The notes beneath the pieces were generated by a model, which was not told the DNA's origin, searched no databases, and was given only the letters and a program-made list of their open reading frames with translations. Shown here piece after piece: positions 8,115-14,178 of a DNA stretch of 23,376 nt (position 1 is its first letter; each line of letters begins with the position of its first letter). The position numbers and the translations under genes were made by a program. Source of the DNA: a virus; the IMG/VR virus record IMGVR_UViG_3300043772_001133, positions 1 to 23,376 of that record. One strand, written 5' to 3'.

Positions 8115-8596
8115 AGCTGCCCGAGGCAACGATTGCGATGATCAAACACCATGAGGGTGTTCGATACAAGCCTTACAAGTGCCCGGCGAAGTTGTGGACG
8201 ATCGGGGTAGGCCATGTGCTGTACCCCGAGCAGGGTAAACTGCCCGTCGATCAGCGCGACAAGTTCGCACTAAAGATAGAGGACTTCCGTGTATTTAGCA
8301 AAGAAGAAGTTGATTCGATCCTTGCGAAAGACCTACAGCGTTTTGTCACTGGCGTTCTTCGCTACTGCCCTGACCATCTTAACGATAATCGCTTGGGAGC
8401 GTTGGTCAGCTTTGCGTTCAATGTTGGGCTAGGCACCCTGCAACGCTCGACCCTGCGCCAGAAGCACAACCGAGGCGACTTCCAAGGCGTCAAGGAAGAG
8501 TTTCTGAAGTTCACCAAAGGCGGCGGCAAGGTGTTGCCGGGCTTGATCAAGCGACGCAACGACGAGATCGCGCTTTACTTCATGGAGCCTAAGTGA
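8111..8596 (+). CDS. Endolysin, T4-type lysozyme (GH24)
   Basis: This 161-residue protein has the full catalytic triad of T4-type lysozymes in the Glu-8-Cys-5-Thr spacing: Glu15, Cys24 and Thr30, within HHEGVRYKPYKCP and WTIGVGH. Downstream are FAFNVGLG and GLIKRRNDEIALY, the usual GH24 core and C-terminal motif. It cuts the beta-1,4 bond between N-acetylmuramic acid and N-acetylglucosamine in peptidoglycan. No signal peptide or signal-anchor sequence is present, so export should depend on the holin encoded just upstream, with which it overlaps by four bases (ATGA). Its own stop overlaps the GTG of the spanin gene (GTGA). Length and motifs are normal for the family. Confidence 0.95.
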   Translation: MKLPEATIAMIKHHEGVRYKPYKCPAKLWTIGVGHVLYPEQGKLPVDQRDKFALKIEDFRVFSKEEVDSILAKDLQRFVTGVLRYCPDHLNDNRLGALVSFAFNVGLGTLQRSTLRQKHNRGDFQGVKEEFLKFTKGGGKVLPGLIKRRNDEIALYFMEPK

Positions 8597-9087
8597 ACCC
8601 GTGGTTGATTCTAGCCGCCGTGTTGGCCGTGGGCGCTGCAGGCGGCGCTGGCTACGTCAAGGGGCGCGGTGACGGTCAGGCAAAGGTGCAGGCAGCCTGG
8701 GATGCCGAGCGCATCCAGCAGCAGGAGGCGCACAATCAGGCGCTGCGGGAGTCGATTGAGAAACAGCAGGCGCTGCAGTTGGGCGCCGACCAACTAAGAC
8801 AGGAGGCCGATCGTGAGAAACGTGAGCTGGCTGCTCGCAATACTGCCCTTACTAACAGCCTGCGCAACAGGCCGGAGCGGCCCACCACCGAAGTCGGTGC
8901 CGTGCGCAATGCCGCCGGTGCTGGATCAGGCGGTTGTACCCCAAGAGAGCTTTACCGACAGGATAGCGAAGTGGTTGTCGGACTCGCCAGAGAAGCCGAC
9001 GAAGTCCTCATCGCGTTGAAACAATGTTATGCCCAGTACGACGCCGTCCGCCTCAAACTAGGCGGCGGCGCAACTGCTGGCAAATGA
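8593..9087 (+). CDS. Inner-membrane spanin (Rz-like)
   Basis: The start is GTG at 8593, overlapping the endolysin stop (GTGA). The 164-residue product has an N-terminal signal-anchor helix (residues about 3-22, PWLILAAVLAVGAAGGAGYV) and then a long Gln/Glu/Arg-rich coiled coil to about residue 90, followed by a Gly-rich and Cys-containing end. This is the architecture of the i-spanin Rz: anchored in the inner membrane, with its periplasmic coiled coil reaching the outer-membrane partner. A lipoprotein reading frame with a strong ribosome site is nested inside it (8813-9019), which is the classical Rz/Rz1 arrangement. Spanins fuse inner and outer membranes in the last step of lysis of Gram-negative hosts. 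Confidence 0.88.
   Translation: MNPWLILAAVLAVGAAGGAGYVKGRGDGQAKVQAAWDAERIQQQEAHNQALRESIEKQQALQLGADQLRQEADREKRELAARNTALTNSLRNRPERPTTEVGAVRNAAGAGSGGCTPRELYRQDSEVVVGLAREADEVLIALKQCYAQYDAVRLKLGGGATAGK
8801..8806 (+). promoter_or_regulatory. Ribosome binding site of the nested o-spanin
   Basis: AGGAGG lies inside the i-spanin coding region, six bases before the GTG of the nested lipoprotein. Its perfect match to the Shine-Dalgarno consensus decides the o-spanin start and argues that the nested frame is translated independently. Confidence 0.8.
8813..9019 (+). CDS. Outer-membrane spanin lipoprotein (Rz1-like), nested gene
   Basis: This 68-residue reading frame lies wholly inside the Rz-like gene in the +1 frame. 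Its GTG start has an AGGAGG at 8801-8806 with six bases of spacing, the best ribosome site in this part of the window. The product starts MRNVSWLLAILPLLTAC: a short basic N-terminus, a hydrophobic core and a lipobox L14-T15-A16-C17, so Cys17 would be lipidated and the mature protein sorted to the outer membrane. The mature part is Pro-rich near its start (GPPPKSVPCAMPP), as in Rz1. It pairs with the Rz coiled coil to disrupt the outer membrane. Evidence is strong despite the small size. Confidence 0.88.
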   Translation: MRNVSWLLAILPLLTACATGRSGPPPKSVPCAMPPVLDQAVVPQESFTDRIAKWLSDSPEKPTKSSSR

Positions 9088-9235
9088 CGCGGTCACGCGT
9101 CGTCATCCAGACTGTCGTGTCCTTCGTCGTGCATTCAGCCGGTGTCGGCCCCTTGGGTTCGGGCAAGCCGATGGCAAGAAAAGTAAACGTGGCCACCGCG
9201 ATGGCCGCGTAGTACACCACCACAAGGTCTTTCAT
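9053..9235 (-). CDS. Small membrane-anchored hypothetical protein (60 aa)
   Basis: This is the last gene of the leftward operon. Its ATG overlaps the stop of the upstream gene (ATGA, 9232-9235), which supports it being real. The product begins MKDLVVVYYAAIAVATFTFLA, one hydrophobic helix usable as a signal anchor, followed by a short polar tail with two cysteines (PAECTTKD, DRVICQQ) that could form a disulfide outside the cytoplasm. Its 3' end overlaps the convergent i-spanin gene by 35 bases. No family is recognised. Confidence 0.5.
   Translation of the reverse strand: MKDLVVVYYAAIAVATFTFLAIGLPEPKGPTPAECTTKDTTVWMTTRDRVICQQLRRRLV
9086..9101. other. GC-rich stem-loop at convergent gene ends
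   Basis: GACGCG-GTCA-CGCGTC forms a perfect 6-bp stem with a 4-base loop right at the i-spanin stop, where the rightward lysis genes meet the leftward operon. There is no T-run on either side, so it is not a classical intrinsic terminator. It may still slow or protect transcripts at the convergence point. On the minus strand it lies inside the last small gene. Confidence 0.35.
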
Positions 9236-9414
9236 ATCCGTAGCAGCCTCCCAAGCAGTTTGGTCACCGGCGACTCTTGGTACGGCTGGATGCCTAGCAT
9301 CACGTCTTGCACGAACCGCTCTTCGGGCGTCGCAGGCTTCTGATAAAACTGCGGCGTGTAATGCGAACCGATTTTAGGCGGGTCTTCCTTGATAAAGTAA
9401 CCATCACGAAGCAT
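9232..9414 (-). CDS. Small hypothetical phage protein (60 aa)
   Basis: I place the start at the ATG ending at 9414 (MLRDGYFIKEDPPK), because AGGAGG lies eight bases upstream on the minus strand; an in-frame start nine codons earlier has no such signal. The 60-residue product is soluble, with several Pro and aromatic residues (IGSHYTPQFYQKPATPEE) and a C-terminal basic amphipathic helix (VTKLLGRLLRI). Upstream and downstream junctions overlap the neighbouring genes by 11 and 4 bases. Function is unknown. Confidence 0.65.
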   Translation of the reverse strand: MLRDGYFIKEDPPKIGSHYTPQFYQKPATPEERFVQDVMLGIQPYQESPVTKLLGRLLRI

Positions 9415-9649
9415 CGTCTTTCCTCCTATCTTCATTTGCACGGCGCGCGTTGACTGCTTTCTTTTTTATTAACGCTGCCTCTTCCTTAGTATAAACAGGT
9501 TCTGCGCCGTTGGCCGTTGCTTTTAGCCACACCTCGGCGGTGTAGGCGCCTGCTCCGCACGCCTTGCACTTGCGCTGGCGTCGCAGGCCACCGGCCATCT
9601 TGATGACGTTGACGACGTAGGTGCGTTCACTGCACTGCATACATTTCAT
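9404..9649 (-). CDS. Small zinc-ribbon protein (81 aa)
   Basis: The product starts MKCMQCSERTYVV and carries four cysteines as two CxxC pairs: Cys3/Cys6 and Cys28/Cys31 (RKCKACG). This is a zinc ribbon. The cysteine spacing is identical to that of the NrdR-like protein encoded at 11738-11956 in the same operon, suggesting the two are paralogues, although the rest of the sequence differs and this one lacks the RFTT motif. The C-terminal half is a Lys/Arg/Ala-rich helix (EEAALIKKKAVNARRANEDRRKDD), likely nucleic-acid binding. The ATG overlaps the stop of the upstream gene (ATGA). A small transcription or replication regulator is plausible; the target is unknown. Confidence 0.7.
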   Translation of the reverse strand: MKCMQCSERTYVVNVIKMAGGLRRQRKCKACGAGAYTAEVWLKATANGAEPVYTKEEAALIKKKAVNARRANEDRRKDDAS

Positions 9650-9840
9650 GGTCGTACCGCCTTGGCCATGATCTCGATCCGCTCCCGTGCGTCACGCAGG
9701 GCGCAGTACCGCTGGTGCAGGCGCTGCAGGATCGAGCTGCGGCGCTCGGTCATGGACTCATGCGTCAACAGCGCGAACACCTCCTCCTCGGTCAGGGTGG
9801 GCAGTTTGTCATTTAGACTGCGCCAGCTTAGTTTTTTCAT
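9646..9840 (-). CDS. Small conserved phage protein (64 aa)
   Basis: The start is taken as the ATG at 9840 (MKKLSWRSLNDKLPTLTEEEV), with AAGG about eight bases upstream; a TTG six codons earlier is less likely. The product is helical and highly charged: LTEEEVFALLTHES, then RRSSILQRLHQRYCALRDARERIEI. The pattern reads as a helix-turn-helix-like pair of helices with Arg-rich surface. I recall close look-alikes as unnamed proteins in replication modules of proteobacterial phages. It overlaps the upstream gene by 32 bases and the downstream zinc-ribbon gene by four (ATGA). Function is unknown; DNA binding is a guess. Confidence 0.65.
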   Translation of the reverse strand: MKKLSWRSLNDKLPTLTEEEVFALLTHESMTERRSSILQRLHQRYCALRDARERIEIMAKAVRP

Positions 9841-9982
9841 CTTCAACCTTTTGTTCAATTTCCACTACCTTGTCAACTGCACGCATCCAAGCGCGCGCCA
9901 TTTGGTTGTACTGCCTAGTAACCTGGCGCTCTTCGGTCTGCGCGGCCTTGAGTTGGGCTTTCCAGTAATCAATTCTTTTCAC
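9809..9982 (-). CDS. Small coiled-coil hypothetical protein (57 aa)
   Basis: I take the GTG at 9982 as the start because GGAGG lies nine bases upstream; a longer frame would run back through the upstream gene without a start signal. The product, beginning VKRIDYWKAQLKAAQTEER (the first residue is translated as Met), is almost entirely one long charged helix (ARAWMRAVDKVVEIEQKVEDEK) with coiled-coil heptads. No cysteine or membrane segment. It overlaps the genes on both sides by 14 and 32 bases. It could act as a small oligomerisation or adaptor protein; nothing more can be said. Confidence 0.55.
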   Translation of the reverse strand: MKRIDYWKAQLKAAQTEERQVTRQYNQMARAWMRAVDKVVEIEQKVEDEKTKLAQSK

Positions 9983-10115
9983 GTTGTTCGGCCTCCAGTT
10001 CGCGCAGGTCGTTGGCGACGTCCGACACGCCATGCCAGTCGCTGCGGGCGATCATGACGTGCAGATAGTCGATCAGAATCTCGCGCTGTGTTTCGTATTT
10101 AGTAAAGTCAGTCAT
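9969..10115 (-). CDS. Small acidic helical protein (48 aa)
   Basis: This gene is short and easily missed. Its ATG overlaps the stop of the upstream secreted-protein gene (ATGA, 10112-10115), and its TGA lies 14 bases inside the next gene. The 48-residue product begins MTDFTKYETQREILIDYLHV and ends LRELEAEQREKN; it is helical and slightly acidic. It fills what would otherwise be the only gap in the leftward operon, and the overlap pattern matches its neighbours. No family is recognised. Confidence 0.6.
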   Translation of the reverse strand: MTDFTKYETQREILIDYLHVMIARSDWHGVSDVANDLRELEAEQREKN

Positions 10116-10414
10116 CGTATTGGCTCCATTTTAGGTTGTGCTGCGGTTAAAGTTGATCGAGTAAATTGTGTTAACGGCATGATGCGCTGGCTGCCGTCGG
10201 CCATCTCGATGTGCGCAAACCCTTGCGCGGACGACCAGCAGCCGTAGTAGGCACGCTGGCGACCGTCGATGTCGAACATCAGCAACCGGCCCCGGCAGGC
10301 GTCAACGCGGTCTTGCGTTAACACGGTCTGCACGCTAATGTCGTTGGTGTAGGTTAGGTACCCAGGCTCGGCGGCGACGGGCGCTGCCAGTAGTAGTAAG
10401 AGTAACTTCTTCAT
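10112..10414 (-). CDS. Secreted hypothetical protein with signal peptide (100 aa)
   Basis: The product begins MKKLLLLLLAAPVAAEPGY: a two-lysine n-region, a poly-Leu core and a probable signal peptidase I site after AAPVAA. The mature part of about 85 residues contains two cysteines (VDACRGR, YYGCWSS) and a beta-rich segment that would be disulfide-linked in the periplasm. The start overlaps the stop of the helicase gene (ATGA) and the stop overlaps the next start. A secreted protein inside a replication operon is unusual and may alter the host envelope or exclude other phages, but this is a guess from location only. Confidence 0.65.
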   Translation of the reverse strand: MKKLLLLLLAAPVAAEPGYLTYTNDISVQTVLTQDRVDACRGRLLMFDIDGRQRAYYGCWSSAQGFAHIEMADGSQRIMPLTQFTRSTLTAAQPKMEPIR

Positions 10415-11748
10415 TTCAACGCCTCCATCGCTATGTCTGAGATTGCTCGTTTGTCATGCAGGGCGGCCCAGATTTTCTCGTCGACCGTTTTCTGTGCCAT
10501 AAGGATATACACCCATACCTCTCGCAATTGCCCGGAACGATGCAGACGTCCGACGGTCTGCTCGTACAGCTCAAGGGACCACGGTAGGGATATAAAAGCA
10601 ATGCAGCTTCCTCCGTGCTGTAGGTTGAGTCCGTGTCCCGCGCTTTTCGGGTGAATGGCCATAAGCTCGACCAACCCATTATTCCAACGCGCCGCCGCGT
10701 CAACGTCATCCAGCGTCTGAACCTGCGGATAGCGACGCTTAATCTCTGCCAACTCTTCCTGAAACTGATAGACCAATAAGGTGTTCGCACGTTGGTTCTC
10801 CTGTAGTAGTTCATCCAACCGATCAAACTTGTGACTGCTAAACCAGACCGCCGTCTTGCTCGAGGTAAACTTACCTGGCACGGCAGATGCGGTGCGCTGG
10901 CTGTCGTACGCAAAGCCAGAAGCCATCTGCTGCAGTTTGCTGGTGACCGCTGCAGCGTTTGCCGCCAGTATCTCAGCGGTCGGGAACTGCACCACGAAGT
11001 CTTTCTTCATCTTCTCGTATGGTGCGCGGTCGTCTAGTTCACACCGCAGCTCAACGACGTGGCAGGGCGGCAGCTTGTCCTTGTAGTCGCCCGGCTCCAG
11101 CAAATACGTCGCAGGCTTGATGCGCTCCATGACTAACTGCAATGCGCCTGGGCGCGGCATCCACTCGCCGAAGTCGCGGTTCATACATACAAAGTATTGT
11201 TGCAAGAAGGCGCCTTTGGCACGGCCTAAGAGCTTCTCGTCGACGATCTTGCACTGCCCGAACACGTCCTCTAAGCCGTTGCTGGTGAACGATCCGGTCA
11301 GACCCCAGCGAATCTTGAACTGGTCGATGACCTTGTGCAGCGCCTTAAAGCGTGCGCCGGAGGGATTCTTGAGCTTGGTCAGCTCGTCAAACACGATCGC
11401 ATCAAAGTCGGACAGGTCTTGCTCGGCCAGCCAGCCGATGTTGTCGTAGTTGATAATGATGATCGGCACAAAAGAATTTAACGCTGCCGTGCGATCCTTT
11501 GGGCTGCCCACGGCCACGCGGTAATCCAAGTCTGGCGCCCATTTCGGGGCCTCAATCGGCCAGACATCCGTGCAGACACGTTTGGGCGCCAAGACTAGAA
11601 AACGACGGGCGTAACCGTCTTCGATCATCGCCTGCATGGCGGTCAGCGTGATCGCGGTCTTGCCAGCGCCCACGGGTGCTAAGATCATCGCCCGATCGCG
11701 CTCGTACAGGAAGTCAGCCGCTTCCTCCTGATAAGGTCTAAGCTGCAT
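10411..11748 (-). CDS. SNF2-type DEAD-like helicase/ATPase
   Basis: This 445-residue protein has the superfamily 2 helicase motifs in order: RPYQEEA (Q-like/motif I context) at 4-10, Walker A PVGAGKT at 25-31, motif Ia LVLAPKRV at 51-58, motif II FDEL at 120-123 (Asp-Glu), motif III LTGS at 150-153, then in the second RecA domain motif V AGHGLNLQ and motif VI QTVGRLHRSGQ. The QxxGRxxRxGQ form and overall order are those of SNF2-family phage helicases, often encoded next to a VRR-NUC nuclease and a family A polymerase. It would use ATP to translocate on double-stranded DNA. The chromatin-type accessory domains are absent, as usual in phages. It overlaps the upstream zinc-ribbon gene by 11 bases. 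Confidence 0.92.
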   Translation of the reverse strand: MQLRPYQEEAADFLYERDRAMILAPVGAGKTAITLTAMQAMIEDGYARRFLVLAPKRVCTDVWPIEAPKWAPDLDYRVAVGSPKDRTAALNSFVPIIIINYDNIGWLAEQDLSDFDAIVFDELTKLKNPSGARFKALHKVIDQFKIRWGLTGSFTSNGLEDVFGQCKIVDEKLLGRAKGAFLQQYFVCMNRDFGEWMPRPGALQLVMERIKPATYLLEPGDYKDKLPPCHVVELRCELDDRAPYEKMKKDFVVQFPTAEILAANAAAVTSKLQQMASGFAYDSQRTASAVPGKFTSSKTAVWFSSHKFDRLDELLQENQRANTLLVYQFQEELAEIKRRYPQVQTLDDVDAAARWNNGLVELMAIHPKSAGHGLNLQHGGSCIAFISLPWSLELYEQTVGRLHRSGQLREVWVYILMAQKTVDEKIWAALHDKRAISDIAMEALK

Positions 11749-11956
11749 CTTTGCCCCATCTATTGGCGTGTTTTCTCATCTCGGCCATGTGTTCTGGTGT
11801 GCGTCGCCCTCCGGCTAATTCTCCAGTGTCAACGACTTTTTCGTGCGTTGTGAATCGTATTTTGCAGCCATCGCAAATGTGCCGCCGCCTAACATGCGAT
11901 TTAAGTTGGCGTGTGTCCATCACCGTCGACCGAGAATTACAATTAGGACATTTCAT
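11738..11956 (-). CDS. NrdR-like zinc-ribbon protein lacking the ATP-cone (72 aa)
   Basis: The N-terminal half closely follows the zinc-ribbon domain of the ribonucleotide reductase repressor NrdR: MKCPNCNSRSTVMDTRQ, then RRRHICDGCKIRFTTHEKV, with Cys3/Cys6 and Cys28/Cys31 and the RRR and RFTT motifs. NrdR is about 150 residues and has a C-terminal ATP-cone that senses nucleotides; here the protein stops at 72 residues after a short basic tail (HANRWGKDAA), so the ATP-cone is absent. It may bind NrdR-type sites without nucleotide control, or simply be a small DNA-binding zinc ribbon. The ATG overlaps the VRR-NUC stop (ATGA). Confidence 0.75.
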   Translation of the reverse strand: MKCPNCNSRSTVMDTRQLKSHVRRRHICDGCKIRFTTHEKVVDTGELAGGRRTPEHMAEMRKHANRWGKDAA

Positions 11957-12225
11957 CTCTGTTTAATCCACTCATCGATTTGCTCCTTTGACCATAAACA
12001 GGCGTAGTTTTGTTTTAGCAACAGTACGTCGTTGCGGAATATTTTTTGTAACTCTGACAATCGTCCGGCTTTGGTTTTCAATTCGACAAACCACGTTGAC
12101 CCATCAGGCAGACAAGCGATGCGGTCACTCACACCGCGCTGCGTTGGCGACTTAAACTTGTACGTTCTGCCGCCAGCGCGCTCGACTGTCCAAACGAAGT
12201 ACTTCTCAATTTCTTTTTCTAACAT
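11953..12225 (-). CDS. VRR-NUC domain nuclease (90 aa)
   Basis: The whole 90-residue protein is one VRR-NUC domain, a compact branch of the PD-(D/E)XK nucleases. Visible elements are Glu5 in the first helix (LEKEIEKYF), GVSDRIA with Asp34, the ELK motif with Glu48 and Lys50 (WFVELKTKAGRLS), and Gln60 in the following helix. Stand-alone VRR-NUC proteins are frequent in phages beside SNF2 helicases and act on branched or replicating DNA, probably as Holliday-junction-type nucleases. It is the first gene of the leftward operon. The ATG has no ribosome site, and the predicted transcription start falls on or next to the A of the ATG, so the message may be leaderless. Confidence 0.9.
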   Translation of the reverse strand: MLEKEIEKYFVWTVERAGGRTYKFKSPTQRGVSDRIACLPDGSTWFVELKTKAGRLSELQKIFRNDVLLLKQNYACLWSKEQIDEWIKQR

Positions 12226-12231
12226 GGCGCA

Positions 12232-12260
12232 AATATAAAGGCTAAAAAAGTATTTGACAA
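12232..12260 (-). promoter_or_regulatory. Leftward sigma70-type promoter of the VRR-NUC/helicase operon
   Basis: On the minus strand TTGTCA (12260-12255) and TATATT (12237-12232) are separated by exactly 17 bases; each hexamer matches the consensus at five of six positions. The expected +1, seven bases past the -10, is at about 12225, the first base of the VRR-NUC ATG. The -35 overlaps the rightward promoter's -35 by five bases. Confidence 0.7.
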
Positions 12261-12282
12261 GGATTATTTTACGGACTACAGT
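12254..12282 (+). promoter_or_regulatory. Rightward sigma70-type promoter of the nuclease/polymerase operon
   Basis: TTGACA (12254-12259) is a perfect -35 and TACAGT (12277-12282) a four-of-six -10, with a 17-base spacer. The expected +1 is at about 12289, leaving a 5' leader of some 22 bases before the GTG at 12311, with the CGGAGG ribosome site inside it. This explains why the TTG at 12254 is not a translation start. Confidence 0.65.
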
Positions 12283-12310
12283 CGAGGCTCAAACACTAAA
12301 CGGAGGTACA

Positions 12311-13435
12311 GTGCAACACTCATCTATCGTCGGCGGCTCCACCGCCAAACGCGTCATCAACTGCCCGGCGTCGGTCGCTCTGTGCGCCAAGATGCCGCCC
12401 AAGCCCTCTAACGAACACGCCGATCGTGGCACGCTCCTGCACAATGTGATCGCTGAGTTGCTGGAGTTCGACAAGAAGCCCGAGCAGTGCATCGGCGCCA
12501 CATACAAAGATCAGGTACTCACACAGGAGCTAATCGATGAGAAAATTATTCCCGCTCTCGCGGCCCTCGATGAAATTGATCCAGAAAAGCGAATGGAGTA
12601 CATGGTTGAGACTCGCGTTGGCTTTGGTGATTTTCTACCTGATGTTTTCGGCAGCACTGATCTGCTTGGCCGCCGTGATAACCGTGCATTCGTTATCGAT
12701 TGGAAGTTCGGTGACGGGGTAGTCGTTGACGCCGTTGAGAATCCGCAGTTGCTGTTCTACGCAGCCGCTGCCATGCGTACCGAAGCCGCCAAGTGGGTGT
12801 TCGAAGGTGCTGACGAGATCGAGTGCATCATCGTGCAGCCACCGATGATTAAACGCTGGGTGACGACGTTTGAGCGTGTGCGTGAGTTTGAGCAAGAGCT
12901 GCTGTACGCTGTGCGACTGTCCTCTTGGCCAGAACCACCGATGCAGACCGGCGACCATTGCCGCTGGTGTGCAGCCAAGCCGATCTGCCCGCAGATGACT
13001 GGCGCAGTTGAGCGCGCGTTGAAGGTGCAACTGGTGAACCTGCCTGCTGAGCAGATCAGTCAACAGCTACAGCAGGCGGACGCGATCGAGGACTATCTGC
13101 GTGACCTGCGTGCGTTAGCGTTTCAGATGCTTGAAAACGGACACCCGGTGCCAGGTTACAAACTAGTCGCCAAACGTGCGACGCGTCAGTGGGTAGACGA
13201 AGCAAAGATCGAAGCATGGGTCGACGCGAATGCTATTGAAGGCGCGTACGAGCCGGTAAAAATAAAGTCGCCTGCACAGCTCGAGAAGACGCTGAAAAAG
13301 GCTAAAATAGAATTTCCCGCTGAGATGGTCGTTGCTATCTCTTCGGGCGATACGTTGGCACCGGACTCTGATCCGAGGCCAGCGGTGTTGCAAATCGGGA
13401 AGCAGTTAACTGCAGCCCTCTCTAAACTTCAATAA
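12311..13435 (+). CDS. DUF2800-family RecB/Cas4-like nuclease
   Basis: I start the gene at GTG 12311 (MQHSSIVGGSTAKRV, 374 aa), because CGGAGG lies at 12301-12306 and the upstream TTG belongs to a promoter -35 box. The protein shows the RecB-type PD-(D/E)XK motifs in order: RGTLLH with His44, GSTDLLG with Asp117, IDWKFG with Asp130 and Lys132, and PQLLFY with Gln146 and Tyr150. One Cys near the N-terminus (Cys18) and three near HCRWCAAKPIC (Cys217, Cys220, Cys226) match the four-cysteine 4Fe-4S arrangement of Cas4 and AddB. It probably resects or processes DNA ends during phage replication or recombination. In many phages a DUF2800 gene stands just upstream of a family A polymerase, as here. 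Confidence 0.85.
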   Translation: MQHSSIVGGSTAKRVINCPASVALCAKMPPKPSNEHADRGTLLHNVIAELLEFDKKPEQCIGATYKDQVLTQELIDEKIIPALAALDEIDPEKRMEYMVETRVGFGDFLPDVFGSTDLLGRRDNRAFVIDWKFGDGVVVDAVENPQLLFYAAAAMRTEAAKWVFEGADEIECIIVQPPMIKRWVTTFERVREFEQELLYAVRLSSWPEPPMQTGDHCRWCAAKPICPQMTGAVERALKVQLVNLPAEQISQQLQQADAIEDYLRDLRALAFQMLENGHPVPGYKLVAKRATRQWVDEAKIEAWVDANAIEGAYEPVKIKSPAQLEKTLKKAKIEFPAEMVVAISSGDTLAPDSDPRPAVLQIGKQLTAALSKLQ

Positions 13436-13445
13436 GGAAATAGTC

Positions 13446-14090
13446 ATGTCCAATATCGTAACCTTCAAAGGCGCTAACCTGCCTGCAGTATCTACCCTCT
13501 CTACCGCACTGCGTGCGCTCGAGACTGAAGTCGGCCCAGCTGGCGCGGTCATCCTTAAAATGGATAAGACCGGTCACTGGGTGTTTGGTGCAGACCAAAC
13601 CGAAGTCGAAGCCGATTCGACTTGGGCCATCAATCCGTTTTCTTTCGTGCATGGTTACATCGCATGGGGTGACGGTGAGGTCTTGGGTGAGAAGATGGCG
13701 CCGGTCACCGATCCTCTGCCTGAAATTGACGTCGCTCCCGGCGGCGCTAAGAATGGATGGCAAAAGCAGGTCGGCATGTCGTTGAAGTGCGTCTCTGGCG
13801 AAGACCAAGGGATGGAAGCACGCTACACCGTCACGTCAGTGGGCGGCAAGAGTGCGGTCAATACGCTTGCAGTGGCTATTGCGCAGCAAGTTGAGAAAGA
13901 CCAAAGCAAGCCGGTGCCGATCGTGCGTCTGAAGAAAGACCACTATCAGCACAAGTCGTACGGTCGCATCTACACGCCAGTGTTCGAGCTGGTGACGTGG
14001 GTCGGCATGGACGGCGAGCGCGATGAAGCGCCTGCAGAAGAAGCAGCGCCTGCTGCCGAGGCTGCACCAGCACGTCGTCGTCGCGGTTAA
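13446..14090 (+). CDS. Putative phage single-stranded DNA-binding protein (214 aa)
   Basis: The ATG follows AAGGA at 13434-13438. The product has a beta-rich core (HWVFGADQ, INPFSFVHGYIAWGDGEVLG, GMSLKCVSGEDQGMEARYTV, YTPVFELVTWVGM) and a low-complexity Ala/Glu-Pro tail ending ARRRRG. Many phage single-stranded DNA-binding proteins have a beta-barrel core and a disordered tail, although those tails usually end in acidic residues, not Arg. Position between the DUF2800 nuclease and the polymerase is the place normally held by DUF2815-type proteins, proposed to bind ssDNA. I do not see a clear DUF2815 signature, so this is function by position and composition. Confidence 0.55.
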   Translation: MSNIVTFKGANLPAVSTLSTALRALETEVGPAGAVILKMDKTGHWVFGADQTEVEADSTWAINPFSFVHGYIAWGDGEVLGEKMAPVTDPLPEIDVAPGGAKNGWQKQVGMSLKCVSGEDQGMEARYTVTSVGGKSAVNTLAVAIAQQVEKDQSKPVPIVRLKKDHYQHKSYGRIYTPVFELVTWVGMDGERDEAPAEEAAPAAEAAPARRRRG

Positions 14091-14178
14091 GTAACACGGG
14101 CCCAAAGCGGATGCCGGAAGCTGGAACGCACCACCAGCATGAGAAAGCCGGACGCAGCGAGTAGGCCCACCCTTTCTA

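Noticed and set aside
12254-12310. TTG 12254 as start of the DUF2800 gene
   Set aside because: These bases are the -35 box of the rightward promoter; CGGAGG and the GTG at 12311 give a better start.
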